Part shown: one piece after another, positions 15,588 to 22,159 of the stretch
Numbering within the stretch: position 1 is the stretch's first letter
How the letters are laid out: every line of letters begins with the position of its first letter
Assembly (NCBI RefSeq): GCF_029382225.1
Contig: NZ_JARLTC010000018.1
Coordinates: forward strand, 1 to 40,575
Origin: Spongiactinospora sp. TRM90649
GTDB taxonomy: Bacteria > Actinomycetota > Actinomycetes > Streptosporangiales > Streptosporangiaceae
DNA: 40,575 nucleotides
Reading direction: 5' to 3'
Program-made: the position numbers and the translations under genes
The notes under the pieces: model-generated
Told to the model about the DNA's origin: nothing
The model's input: the letters and a program-made list of their open reading frames with translations, nothing else
The model's database searches: none

Positions 15588-17870
15588 TCACCCTCTCGCC
15601 GTCAACAGCGCCGCGCCGATCGCCGCCTGCCCGTAACTGATGCCGCCGTCGTTCACCGGCACGCGTTCACCGATACGGGCGTCGAAACCGGCGGCTTCGA
15701 GCCGCGCGAGAGCACCGGTGGCCAGCAACCGGTTCTGGAACACCCCTCCGGACAGGCACACGGTGCTCACCCCGGTCTCTGTGGCGGCGCGCTCGCACAG
15801 CAGCACGGTGACGGCGACTATCGTCGCGTGGAACGCGGCGGCGATCCGGCCGGGCGGTTCTCCGTCGGCGCGGGCGGCCAGCAGGTCCCGCAAGGTCGCC
15901 ATGCCGTCGTAGACCCACAGGCCGTCACGCTGATCGATGCGCCAGGCCAGCGGGGCGGTGCCGATGTGCGCGGCGGCGTTCGCCTCCAGCAGCATCGCGG
16001 CCTCACCCTCGAAGGTGTTCTCGCCGCACAGGCCGAGCAGCGCGGCGGCGGCGTCGAACAGCCGTCCCGCGCTGGAGGCGAACGGGCTGTTCACCCCTCT
16101 GGCGATCATGCGCCGGATCAGACCGGCCTCCGCGTCGGGGAGGAGTCCGGCGGCGAGGGGGCCAGGCGTAGATGAGTTCGATCCCTCTCCGCCGTAGAGG
16201 TACCCGAGCGCCATGCGAGCGGGCCGCCGTACGGCCGCCGCCCCACCGGGCATCGGAGCATGGGAGAAACGCGCGAGCCGCCGGTAGCCGGTGTAGGTCG
16301 CCAGCAGCAGTTCGCCGCCCCAGAAGGTGCCGTCGTCCCCGAGCCCCAGACCGTCGTAGGCGACGCCGAGGAAGGGTTCGGTGAGACCGTGCTCGGCGGC
16401 CACGGCGGCGACGTGCGCGTGGTGGTGCTGGACCGCGAGGCGGCGTTCGGCCGGCCACCGTCGCGCGTACGCGCTGGACAGGTACCCGGGGTGGAGATCA
16501 CAGATCACATGGGCGGGCCGGATGCCGTGAACATCGCTCAGCCGAGTGCGGGCCGTCTCGAAGGACTCCATGGTCGCGGCGTCCTCCAGGTCGCCGGTGT
16601 GCGGGCCGATCACGGCCCGGTCGCCGACGCCGAGCGCGAAGGTGTGCTTGAGCTGCGCCCCCATCGCGAGCACGGGGACGGGAGCGGGTACCGGCAGGCG
16701 CAGTGCGGTGGGAGCGTACCCGCGCGCCCGGCGGACGACGACGGCCCGTGAGCCCAGGGAGCGCACGACCGAGTCGTCGTAGCGGTTCAGGATGGGCCGG
16801 TCGTGGCTCAGGACGCCATCGGCGGCGAGCAGCCGCTTCGCCGTCTCGTCATCTATGATCATCGGCTCGCCGGCCAGGTTCGCGCTGGTCACCACCAAGG
16901 GACGATCGAGCGTCTCCAGCAGCAGGTGGTGCAACGGCGTGTACGGCAGGAAGAGGCCGATGTCGGCCATGCCGTCGCAGACTCCGGGCAGCGTGTGGTC
17001 GCGGCGGGGCGCCAGCAGGATCGGGGCCGCACGCGAGGTGAGCACGTCCTCGTCGGCGGGGCTCAGCTCGGCGAGCGCGCGAGCGGCCGTGAGCTGCGGC
17101 ACCATGATCGCGAGCGGCTTGCCGTACCTGCCCTTCATCCGGCGGACTCGCCGTACGGCCATCTCGTCGGCGGCGTCGCAGACGAGCTGGTAGCCGCCGA
17201 TCCCCTTGACGGCGATCACGCCACCACCGGCGATGATCGCAGCGGCGGCGCGCAGGGCGATGTCCCCCTCGCTCTCCTCGAGACGCAGCCGGGGGCCGCA
17301 GTCCGGGCACGCGATCGGTTCGGCGTGGAACCGCCGGTCAGCCGGGTCGGCGTACTCCGCGGCGCACGCGTCGCACATCGCGAACCGGCGCATGGTGGTG
17401 CGGATCCGGTCATAGGGCAGGGCACGCACGATGGTCGCGCGCGGCCCGCACGCGGAGCAGTTGGTGAAGGCGTACCGATAGCGGCGGTTCGTCGCGTCGA
17501 ACAGCTCGCCCAGACAATCATCACAGGTGGCCAGGTCGGGCGGGATCTCGCGGGAACCGGTGGCGGACGGCACGCTGGCATTGACCACGAAGTCCTCGAA
17601 ATCGGCCCCCGGGCGACGAGAGGTCACCTCCACCGCCTCCACGGCGGCGGGTTCCGGGACACGGGTGCCGAGCGCGTCCACGAAACGGGACAACACATCG
17701 GCCGCGCCACATGCGGTGATCAGCACGTGCCCGCCGGCGTTGCGGACCTCGCCGCGCATGCCCAGCCCCGTCGCCAGCCGGTGGACGAAGGGCCGGAAAC
17801 CGACGCCCTGCACGACTCCTCGTACCTCGATCCGCCAGGTCTCGGCGTTCGCCGTGAGGATCTCCGTCAT
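15588..17870 (-). CDS. hypF: Carbamoyltransferase HypF
   Basis: This 760-residue protein uses carbamoyl phosphate and ATP to carbamoylate HypE. Domains in order are acylphosphatase (about 8-90, GVVQGVGFRPFVHRL), two C4 zinc fingers (CDDCLGE...CSACGPR and CDACAAEY...CPDCGPR, about 107-190), a YrdC-like domain (about 200-390, KGIGGYQLVCDA) and a Kae1-like domain with QHHHAHVAAV and a C-terminal CLSGGVFQN. ATG 17870 has GAAAGGTGGAG upstream. The frame stays open for about 180 more codons through an acetate kinase remnant, but a full-length HypF begins at 17870. Bases 15971-16128 of this gene recur at 25596-25753. Confidence 0.95.
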   Translation of the reverse strand: MTEILTANAETWRIEVRGVVQGVGFRPFVHRLATGLGMRGEVRNAGGHVLITACGAADVLSRFVDALGTRVPEPAAVEAVEVTSRRPGADFEDFVVNASVPSATGSREIPPDLATCDDCLGELFDATNRRYRYAFTNCSACGPRATIVRALPYDRIRTTMRRFAMCDACAAEYADPADRRFHAEPIACPDCGPRLRLEESEGDIALRAAAAIIAGGGVIAVKGIGGYQLVCDAADEMAVRRVRRMKGRYGKPLAIMVPQLTAARALAELSPADEDVLTSRAAPILLAPRRDHTLPGVCDGMADIGLFLPYTPLHHLLLETLDRPLVVTSANLAGEPMIIDDETAKRLLAADGVLSHDRPILNRYDDSVVRSLGSRAVVVRRARGYAPTALRLPVPAPVPVLAMGAQLKHTFALGVGDRAVIGPHTGDLEDAATMESFETARTRLSDVHGIRPAHVICDLHPGYLSSAYARRWPAERRLAVQHHHAHVAAVAAEHGLTEPFLGVAYDGLGLGDDGTFWGGELLLATYTGYRRLARFSHAPMPGGAAAVRRPARMALGYLYGGEGSNSSTPGPLAAGLLPDAEAGLIRRMIARGVNSPFASSAGRLFDAAAALLGLCGENTFEGEAAMLLEANAAAHIGTAPLAWRIDQRDGLWVYDGMATLRDLLAARADGEPPGRIAAAFHATIVAVTVLLCERAATETGVSTVCLSGGVFQNRLLATGALARLEAAGFDARIGERVPVNDGGISYGQAAIGAALLTARG
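15971..16128. repeat. Parent copy of a 158-bp direct repeat, inside hypF
   Basis: This part of hypF (encoding GLIRRMIARGVNSPFASSAG and the following residues to LLEANAA) is repeated at 25596-25753 in the same orientation with a single mismatch (16122 A versus 25747 G). The offset is 9,625 bases. Because hypF is intact here and the other copy is isolated, this is taken as the source. Confidence 0.9.
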
Positions 17871-18158
17871 GACTCCACCTTTCCGCCGCGCCCCCCACGG
17901 GGTCAGTGCCGGAGGTCTGCGTGCGCGAGGACCAAGGTCCTTGTCAGGCCCATCGAGGGTCTGCACGCTGCGGTCAGCGCGTACGGCGGCGGCGCTCGCG
18001 CCGTTGCCCAGGTACGACACGATCAAATCGACCTGTTCCTGATCGTGGTCAAGAAGCACCGCCCGCGCCCGGCGCTCGCGGGTGGAGGCGTTGATCAGTG
18101 CGTACTTGGTGGAGGAGGAGCCGGTGTTCAGCACCAGGGCGGCGCCTTGCTCCGTCAC
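17871..18158 (-). pseudogene. ackA: Acetate kinase remnant (internally deleted and 3'-truncated)
   Basis: The frame starts at GTG 18158, overlapping the flavodoxin-like gene's stop as GTGA. It begins ALVLNTGSSSTKYALIN, which is the phosphate-binding N-terminus of acetate kinase (family form VLVLNSGSSSLKY). After a short unlike stretch it continues IVSYLGNGASAAAVRADRSV, matching the internal LHLGNGASASAV-type motif that normally lies about 180 residues further on. Homology ends near 17955, and the rest reads through without a stop into hypF. About 150 codons between the motifs and the whole C-terminal half are missing, so no kinase activity is possible. The position implies an ancestral operon flavodoxin-ackA-hypF. 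Confidence 0.8.
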
Positions 18159-18676
18159 TTCGCCGCTGCGACGCGGGCCGCGATCTCCGCACCCCAGCGG
18201 CGCGCCCGCTCCGGCTCCCCCTCGGCGAGCGGCCCGGCGGTCCCGGTCACGTAGAAGCTCACCGATGGCGTGGTGGTCATGAGGCCGAGCTTGCGAAGAC
18301 GCCGGTGGGCGCCGTTGGCGGCCGAGCCGGGCAGGCCGGGCACGTGTACCCGGGTGTCGAACGCCGCTGCGGGCGTACCGGCGGGCACATGAACGGCGGC
18401 GAGCCATTCGCGCAGCCCGATGCCATGAGACACCAGCGGTAACCGCTCCTTGGCCGCCTGTTCAGCGGCCGATCTGCGGGTGGAGGCCCGGGTGAGGCCG
18501 AAGGCGTGGGTGGGGCCACCGACCACCAGCAGATCGACCGCCTCGTCGACCACGGCGGGCGCTGAGCCGACCTCCACGATCTCCACCTGTCCCGCCGTCG
18601 CCAGCCCTTGGGCGACGGCGCGGGCGATCCGCTGGGTGTTGCCGAACATCGATTCGTAGACGACCAGTGCGTACAT
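18155..18676 (-). CDS. Flavodoxin-like protein
   Basis: This 173-residue protein has a flavodoxin fold. The N-terminus MYALVVYESMFGNTQRIARAVAQGL has the S-x-F-G-N-T-x FMN-phosphate loop, and LLVVGGPTHAFGLTRAST provides the second flavin-contact loop. Flavodoxin-like proteins of this type occur in actinobacterial hypoxia loci and could carry electrons between the hydrogenase system and other partners (inference). ATG 18676 matches the expected N-terminus; an upstream in-frame start would add an unlike extension. It is the second gene of the minus-strand operon, 67 bases after the DoxX-like gene. Confidence 0.85.
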   Translation of the reverse strand: MYALVVYESMFGNTQRIARAVAQGLATAGQVEIVEVGSAPAVVDEAVDLLVVGGPTHAFGLTRASTRRSAAEQAAKERLPLVSHGIGLREWLAAVHVPAGTPAAAFDTRVHVPGLPGSAANGAHRRLRKLGLMTTTPSVSFYVTGTAGPLAEGEPERARRWGAEIAARVAAAK

Positions 18677-18743
18677 GGTCGCTCTCCCATCATGCGGGAC
18701 GACGCCCATCCCGGCCGGGATGGGCGTCGCCGTGGCCGGTCTG

Positions 18744-19283
18744 CTACTTGAGGTAGGTGTTGGCCTTGACCAGTGCGGTCTGTCCCCACCACTTGCCGAG
18801 GCCGAGAGTGTCGCCGGCGTTGGCCAGCGCGAGCCCGGCCAGGACGACGGTGTAGATGATGTGATCGTCGATGACGGGGTTGTTGGCCAGCGGGAGTTCC
18901 GCGGCCCACATCAGGACCAGCATGAGCCCGCCCGCCACCGCGGCGATCCGGATACCCGCGCCGAGGGTGAGCGCCGCGCCGATGCCGAGCAGGCCGAGCA
19001 TGAAGATCCAGTCGACCCACGCCTGGCCGGCCAGGCTGGAGAAGAACCCGCCGAGCGCGTTCTCACCGGTGCCCTTCAGGAAGCCGGTGGTGGGGCTACC
19101 GCCGTTGATCCATGCCTTGGCGGCGGGGGTGGCGAAGCCGAAGCCGAAGAGCTTGTCCACGAACGCCCAGAGGAAGATCCAGCCGAGGCCGATACGGGTG
19201 ATGGCCCAGATGTAGTCCACCGCGTGGGAAGCGGCGGGGGCGACGTCATTGACCGGCTGCTTGGGGGGGTGGGTGGTGGCCAT
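18744..19283 (-). CDS. DoxX-like integral membrane protein
   Basis: This 179-residue membrane protein has about four hydrophobic segments: YIWAITRIGLGWIFLWAFVD, a segment around AWVDWIFMLGLLGIGAALTL, IAAVAGGLMLVLMWAAEL and IIYTVVLAGLALANAG. The pattern fits the DoxX/TQO small-subunit-like family, linked to quinone or thiol redox chemistry in membranes. ATG 19283 is preceded by GGAAAGGGGC and gives a short cytoplasmic tail (MATTHPPKQPVNDVAP). It is the first gene of the operon leading to hypE. The upstream gap holds several DosR-like sites, so the whole maturation operon may be hypoxia-induced from here. Confidence 0.8.
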   Translation of the reverse strand: MATTHPPKQPVNDVAPAASHAVDYIWAITRIGLGWIFLWAFVDKLFGFGFATPAAKAWINGGSPTTGFLKGTGENALGGFFSSLAGQAWVDWIFMLGLLGIGAALTLGAGIRIAAVAGGLMLVLMWAAELPLANNPVIDDHIIYTVVLAGLALANAGDTLGLGKWWGQTALVKANTYLK

Positions 19284-19405
19284 GACGGGCCCCTTTCCGC
19301 GTGACGCGACCCTGTCGTCGCAGTGGCTATTTCGCTTGCTTCTCGCATCCCAATGTCGTCGCTTCCGGAAAAGACGGGCAGAGGCGTACGGCTTGCCGTG
19401 CGGGC

Positions 19406-19439
19406 TCCGAAGTCCCCCACTGCCCGGGACCTTTGGCAT
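19406..19439. promoter_or_regulatory. DosR/DevR-like half-site pair upstream of the DoxX-like gene
   Basis: TCCGAAGTCCC (19406-19416; reverse complement GGGACTTCGGA) faces GGGACCTTTGGCAT (19426-19439). Both match the GGGACYTTNGG half-site style of DosR-type regulators. They lie 125-155 bases upstream of the minus-strand DoxX-like start. The remainder of 19284-19767 has no gene I can support. Confidence 0.5.
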
Positions 19440-19546
19440 TTGACGCGAAGCGGCCGACGAGATCGGTCTACCGACGGTCACCACGGGACGCATCCCTCTG
19501 CTTCCTACATCCGCAGGTGGAATGGCGTGCGCTGCCCGGCCGGTGC

Positions 19547-19585
19547 GTACGAAGGTCCCACCGCACGCGTCCGAAGGTCCCGTAC
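19547..19585. promoter_or_regulatory. Two direct DosR/DevR-like boxes spaced two helical turns apart
   Basis: GAAGGTCCC occurs at 19551-19559 and again at 19573-19581, in the contexts GTACGAAGGTCCCA and TCCGAAGGTCCCGTAC. Reading the minus strand gives GGGACCTTCGGA and GGGACCTTCGTAC. The 22-base period places both on one face of the helix, as in paired DosR boxes. They could serve the minus-strand DoxX-hyp operon or the divergent secreted-protein gene at 19768. Confidence 0.5.
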
Positions 19586-19767
19586 AGAAAGGTGCCTAGG
19601 GCACGCCGGTTGATGACGTTTCGCACTGCCTCGCGGGGCCGTCCCGGCCGAGACTGATGGTCGGAGAGCGTCCAGGGGCTCACCGAGAGGCGGTGATCAT
19701 CAGTCCCCGGCCCGCTGGACGGCACGGTGAATCCCACGGTCCCGCTCAGTAGCGGAAAGGGATGATC

Positions 19768-20688
19768 ATGGTGTCCGCACCCCGTTCCCTCCTCGCCCTG
19801 GCGGTGGTCGGCGTGACCGCACTGCAGGTCGTACCTACCGCGGCGCTGGCCAAGCAGACGCCGCCCACCCCGCCGACAGCCGTTTCGCAGCAGACCCACC
19901 CCTGGCGGCCGACGCGCCTGGTCGACGTCCGCGCCGCGCACCGGCCCGGACTCGACCGGATCGTCTTCGAATTCCGCGGCCCCCTGCCGACCGAGCTCAG
20001 CGCCCGCTACGTCGGGAAACTGATCGCCGACGGCTCGGGGCGGCCGGTTTCGCTGGTCGGCAACGCATTCCTTCAGGTCCGCCTCTCGCCCGCCCAGGGC
20101 ATCCGCACCCACCAGGACGCCAAGCAGACCTACGCCCTTCCCGGTGTCATCCAGCTCGCCAGGATCGGCGACTTCGAAGGCGTCGTCACCTACGGCGTCG
20201 GGCTGGCCCGGCGGACGCCGTACCGGATGTACACGCTCACTCATCCCAACCGGGTGGTGATCGACATCGGCACGCAGTATCGGACTGTGAACGTCCGCGA
20301 CTACTTCCTCAACATGCCCCGCTACCGGATGGGGCAACGGCCTTACACCACGGCCGTTCAGCGGCCCGCCATCCCGCCCGCCACAGCCTACGGAGCACTG
20401 CAGCGACTGTTCGCGGGCCCCACCAAGGCCGAACGCACCGCCGGCCTACGGCTGGTCACCTCACAGGCCACCGGTTTCAGCAAGCTGACCGTGCGCCACG
20501 GCGTGGCACGGGTCTACCTCACCGGTGACTGCGACAGCCGCGGGTCCACTTACACCGTCGCCGACCAGATCTTCCCCACGCTCAAGCAGTTCCGCTCCAT
20601 CCGCTGGGTGAAGATCTACGATGCCGACGGACGCACCGAACGTCCCACCGGCCGAACCGACTCCATCCCGCCGAGCCTGGAGCCATGA
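19768..20688 (+). CDS. Secreted AMIN-like and GerMN-domain protein
   Basis: This 306-residue exported protein is probably anchored or free in the cell wall space. ATG 19768 is chosen because GGAAAGGG sits six bases upstream; ATG 19762 would be too close. A signal peptide is visible (MVSAPRSLLALAVVGVTALQ followed by VVPTAALA). After a Pro/Thr-rich linker comes an AMIN-like domain (about 45-180; LVDVRAAHRPGLDRIVFEFRG and YTLTHPNRVVIDI). A GerMN-type C-terminal domain follows (about 210-290; ALQRLFAGPTKAERTAGL and VYLTGDCDSRGSTYTVADQI). These domains are associated with peptidoglycan or sporulation envelope functions. The exact role is unknown. It follows DosR-like sites and may belong to the stress island. 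Confidence 0.82.
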   Translation: MVSAPRSLLALAVVGVTALQVVPTAALAKQTPPTPPTAVSQQTHPWRPTRLVDVRAAHRPGLDRIVFEFRGPLPTELSARYVGKLIADGSGRPVSLVGNAFLQVRLSPAQGIRTHQDAKQTYALPGVIQLARIGDFEGVVTYGVGLARRTPYRMYTLTHPNRVVIDIGTQYRTVNVRDYFLNMPRYRMGQRPYTTAVQRPAIPPATAYGALQRLFAGPTKAERTAGLRLVTSQATGFSKLTVRHGVARVYLTGDCDSRGSTYTVADQIFPTLKQFRSIRWVKIYDADGRTERPTGRTDSIPPSLEP

Positions 20689-20703
20689 GGAACTCACCAC
20701 CAC

Positions 20704-20722
20704 GGCAGCCTGACAGGCTGCC
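20704..20722 (+). terminator. Hairpin after the secreted-protein gene
   Basis: GGCAGCCTGACAGGCTGCC is a perfect inverted repeat with 7-9 bp arms, starting 15 bases after the stop at 20688. No T-run follows, so it is a plausible but not classical terminator. Confidence 0.5.
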
Positions 20723-20761
20723 ATGAGAGTCGATGACGACCGTCACAGCCTCCGGCCCGAC

Positions 20762-20775
20762 GGGTCTTCGGTCCT
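20762..20775. promoter_or_regulatory. Weak DosR/DevR-like site
   Basis: GGGTCTTCGGTCCT, followed shortly by AACGGCCC, resembles a degenerate DosR box. It is listed because it lies in the same gap as the much better site at 20887-20900. It is weaker than the others and could be chance. Confidence 0.3.
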
Positions 20776-20886
20776 AACGGCCCGGTGACAACGCCCTCCC
20801 GCCGGAGGCTGCAACGACTGCCGCATCAGGCGGTCCGCTCGGCGAAAATAGACCAGCGCAGGCCAAGGCCGTGGCACAGGCATGGC

Positions 20887-20900
20887 GGGACTAAGGTCCC
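20887..20900. promoter_or_regulatory. Near-perfect DosR/DevR palindrome upstream of the DUF1918 gene
   Basis: GGGACTAAGGTCCC differs by one base from the published mycobacterial DosR core GGGACTWWAGTCCC. It is centred about 155 bases before the DUF1918 start at 21050. The rest of the gap 20723-21049 shows no gene. This is the best single operator candidate in the window, though binding is inferred. Confidence 0.6.
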
Positions 20901-21049
20901 CTCAGGGGTGGTCTCAGGACCAGAACTGACAGGACCTACGCATCTACTCCCGCCGGTCGTGGCGAAGGACACTGAATGCACGACTGAGCATGGACGTCCC
21001 GCGAGTCCGGGCGAGCGCGTGCCGTGCTGACCGTCGCAGGAGGGTAACC

Positions 21050-21256
21050 ATGAAAGCAGCGGTCGGAGACCGGCTGATCGTCGAGCACCCCACGCTGGGC
21101 GGCTCGCGCAGAGTCGGCGTGATCACCGAGGTGCGGAACGACGACGGTTCACCGCCGTACACCGTCCATTGGCTGGACCAGGAACACACGACCTTGGTCT
21201 TCCCCGGCCCGGACGCCCACGTCGAACACGCCGAGCAGACAGCAACCCACGGTTGA
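21050..21256 (+). CDS. DUF1918 family protein
   Basis: This 68-residue protein starts at ATG 21050, with GCAGGAGGG a few bases upstream. The sequence shows the DUF1918 pattern: MKAAVGDRLIVEHPTLGGSR, then GVITEVRNDDGSPPYTVHWL and a C-terminal VFPGPDAHVEH. This is an SH3-barrel-like small domain common in actinobacteria and often found in stress-regulated clusters. Its molecular function is not known. A good DosR-like palindrome precedes it. Confidence 0.9.
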   Translation: MKAAVGDRLIVEHPTLGGSRRVGVITEVRNDDGSPPYTVHWLDQEHTTLVFPGPDAHVEHAEQTATHG

Positions 21257-21286
21257 CAGGATCCGCTGCGCCAGGTCAGCAGCTGA

Positions 21287-21463
21287 TCACCGTGGGTAAG
21301 GAAGGGCGCCCGGGCGATCCAGCAGCTGCCGGCGTCCCCCGATGCGTTCGTGTGGCTGAGGCTCCATCAGGCTCAGCTCCACGGCCTGGTGCCCACCGGC
21401 CGTGACGATCCCTTGTGCTGGACCCTGCGCCGACCGTTCCGGCAGCTCTGGTCGGGGTGCTAA
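21287..21463 (+). pseudogene. Fragment resembling a tyrosine recombinase (integrase)
   Basis: A frame open from 21287 to the TAA at 21463 encodes RAIQQLPASPDAFVWLRLHQ, then a GLVPTGRDDPLCWTLRRPFR-like stretch. It resembles the part of actinobacterial tyrosine integrases in which RDDPLWWTLRRPFRPL precedes the catalytic His-x-x-Arg. The resemblance is from memory of the family, no start codon is present and all catalytic residues are missing. It marks the left edge of the mobile-element debris region. Confidence 0.4.
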
Positions 21464-21512
21464 GCTGCTGTTCGTTCGGTGTTGGATTGATGTGAGAGGG
21501 AGGTGAGGTTTG

Positions 21513-21581
21513 ATGACCGCGGTGAAGACCGCTGCCATGCGCAGCGCCCGGACCAACCTCACGTCCCGGGTCCCGGTCTGA
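21513..21581 (+). CDS. Probable leader peptide of 22 residues
   Basis: ATG 21513, preceded by the strong AGAGGGAGGTGAGG, encodes MTAVKTAAMRSARTNLTSRV followed by PV and a stop. It is followed 10 bases later by a stable hairpin (21592-21628) and 95 bases later by the RsgA-like remnant. A short, well-initiated peptide followed by a hairpin is the layout of a ribosome-mediated attenuation leader, as seen ahead of actinobacterial antibiotic-response genes. The regulatory role is inference. Confidence 0.5.
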   Translation: MTAVKTAAMRSARTNLTSRVPV

Positions 21582-21591
21582 CCAACTTCCG

Positions 21592-21628
21592 CCCCCAGCC
21601 TTGAGCCATCGGGCTCGCCAGGTGGGGG
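21592..21628 (+). promoter_or_regulatory. Hairpin between leader peptide and RsgA-like gene
   Basis: Outer arms CCCCC (21592-21596) and GGGGG (21624-21628) enclose inner arms GAGCC (21603-21607) and GGCTC (21612-21616). No T-run follows. It could act as an attenuator or mask the downstream ribosome binding site if coupled to translation of the leader. Confidence 0.4.
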
Positions 21629-21676
21629 TGATGCCCACGTCTCGTCGGGGCCCCTTCTCCGCAAGGGTCTCTCACG

Positions 21677-22159
21677 TTGCCACACACGTACACCGATCCA
21701 TCCGGCCTGTCCCGGTATGGGTGGACCGGCGCACTCGACCAAACCTTCACTGAACATTACGAAGCGGGCCTAGTACCGGCCCGGATCTCCCGGGTCGATC
21801 GCGGCCTGTGCACGGCGATCACCACGTCGGGCCCGATGCGGGCCACGTTCGCCGCGCCGCATGCGCCCGACCCGCTCCTGACGCCCTGCACCGGCGACTG
21901 GGGCGCGCTGCGGCCGGGCGCCGAGCCTCACCTGGTGGCGCTGCTGCCGCGGCACAGCGCGATCGTGCGCTCGTCGGCGTCCAGGTCCTCCCGCGGACAG
22001 GTGCTCGCCGCCAACCTCGACACGGTCGTCATCGCCCTGTCCCTGGCCACGGTGTGGACGGCGGCGGGATCGTGGCTGCGCGAAGAGCGCGACAACCAGA
22101 AGAAGGCCATCACCAGTCACCTGCGCGCCACCTACAGGTTCCGGGACCGGCAGCCATGA
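21677..22159 (+). pseudogene. RsgA-like protein lacking its GTPase domain
   Basis: This 160-residue product starts at TTG 21677. Residues 1-115 match the OB-fold N-terminus of the ribosome small-subunit-dependent GTPase A (RsgA): DGLVPARISRVDRG-type text, then RGQVLAANLDTVVIALSL. At the point where the G domain should begin it jumps to a tail (LREERDNQKKAITSHLRATY and on) that resembles the basic C-terminus of RsgA. No P-loop, G2-G5 motifs or zinc-binding Cys/His are present, against roughly 350 residues for an intact family member. It is either a clean internal deletion or a repurposed OB protein. The frame is intact and coupled by ATGA to the next gene, so it may still be translated. Confidence 0.6.

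Noticed and set aside
15588..18158. Acetate kinase-HypF fusion protein
   Set aside because: The frame is continuous, but HypF has its own ATG at 17870 with a good ribosome binding site and a normal full-length N-terminus. The upstream part is only a deleted remnant.
16803..18254. 483-codon plus-strand open frame
   Set aside because: It is entirely antisense to hypF and the acetate kinase remnant; composition is typical of shadow frames.
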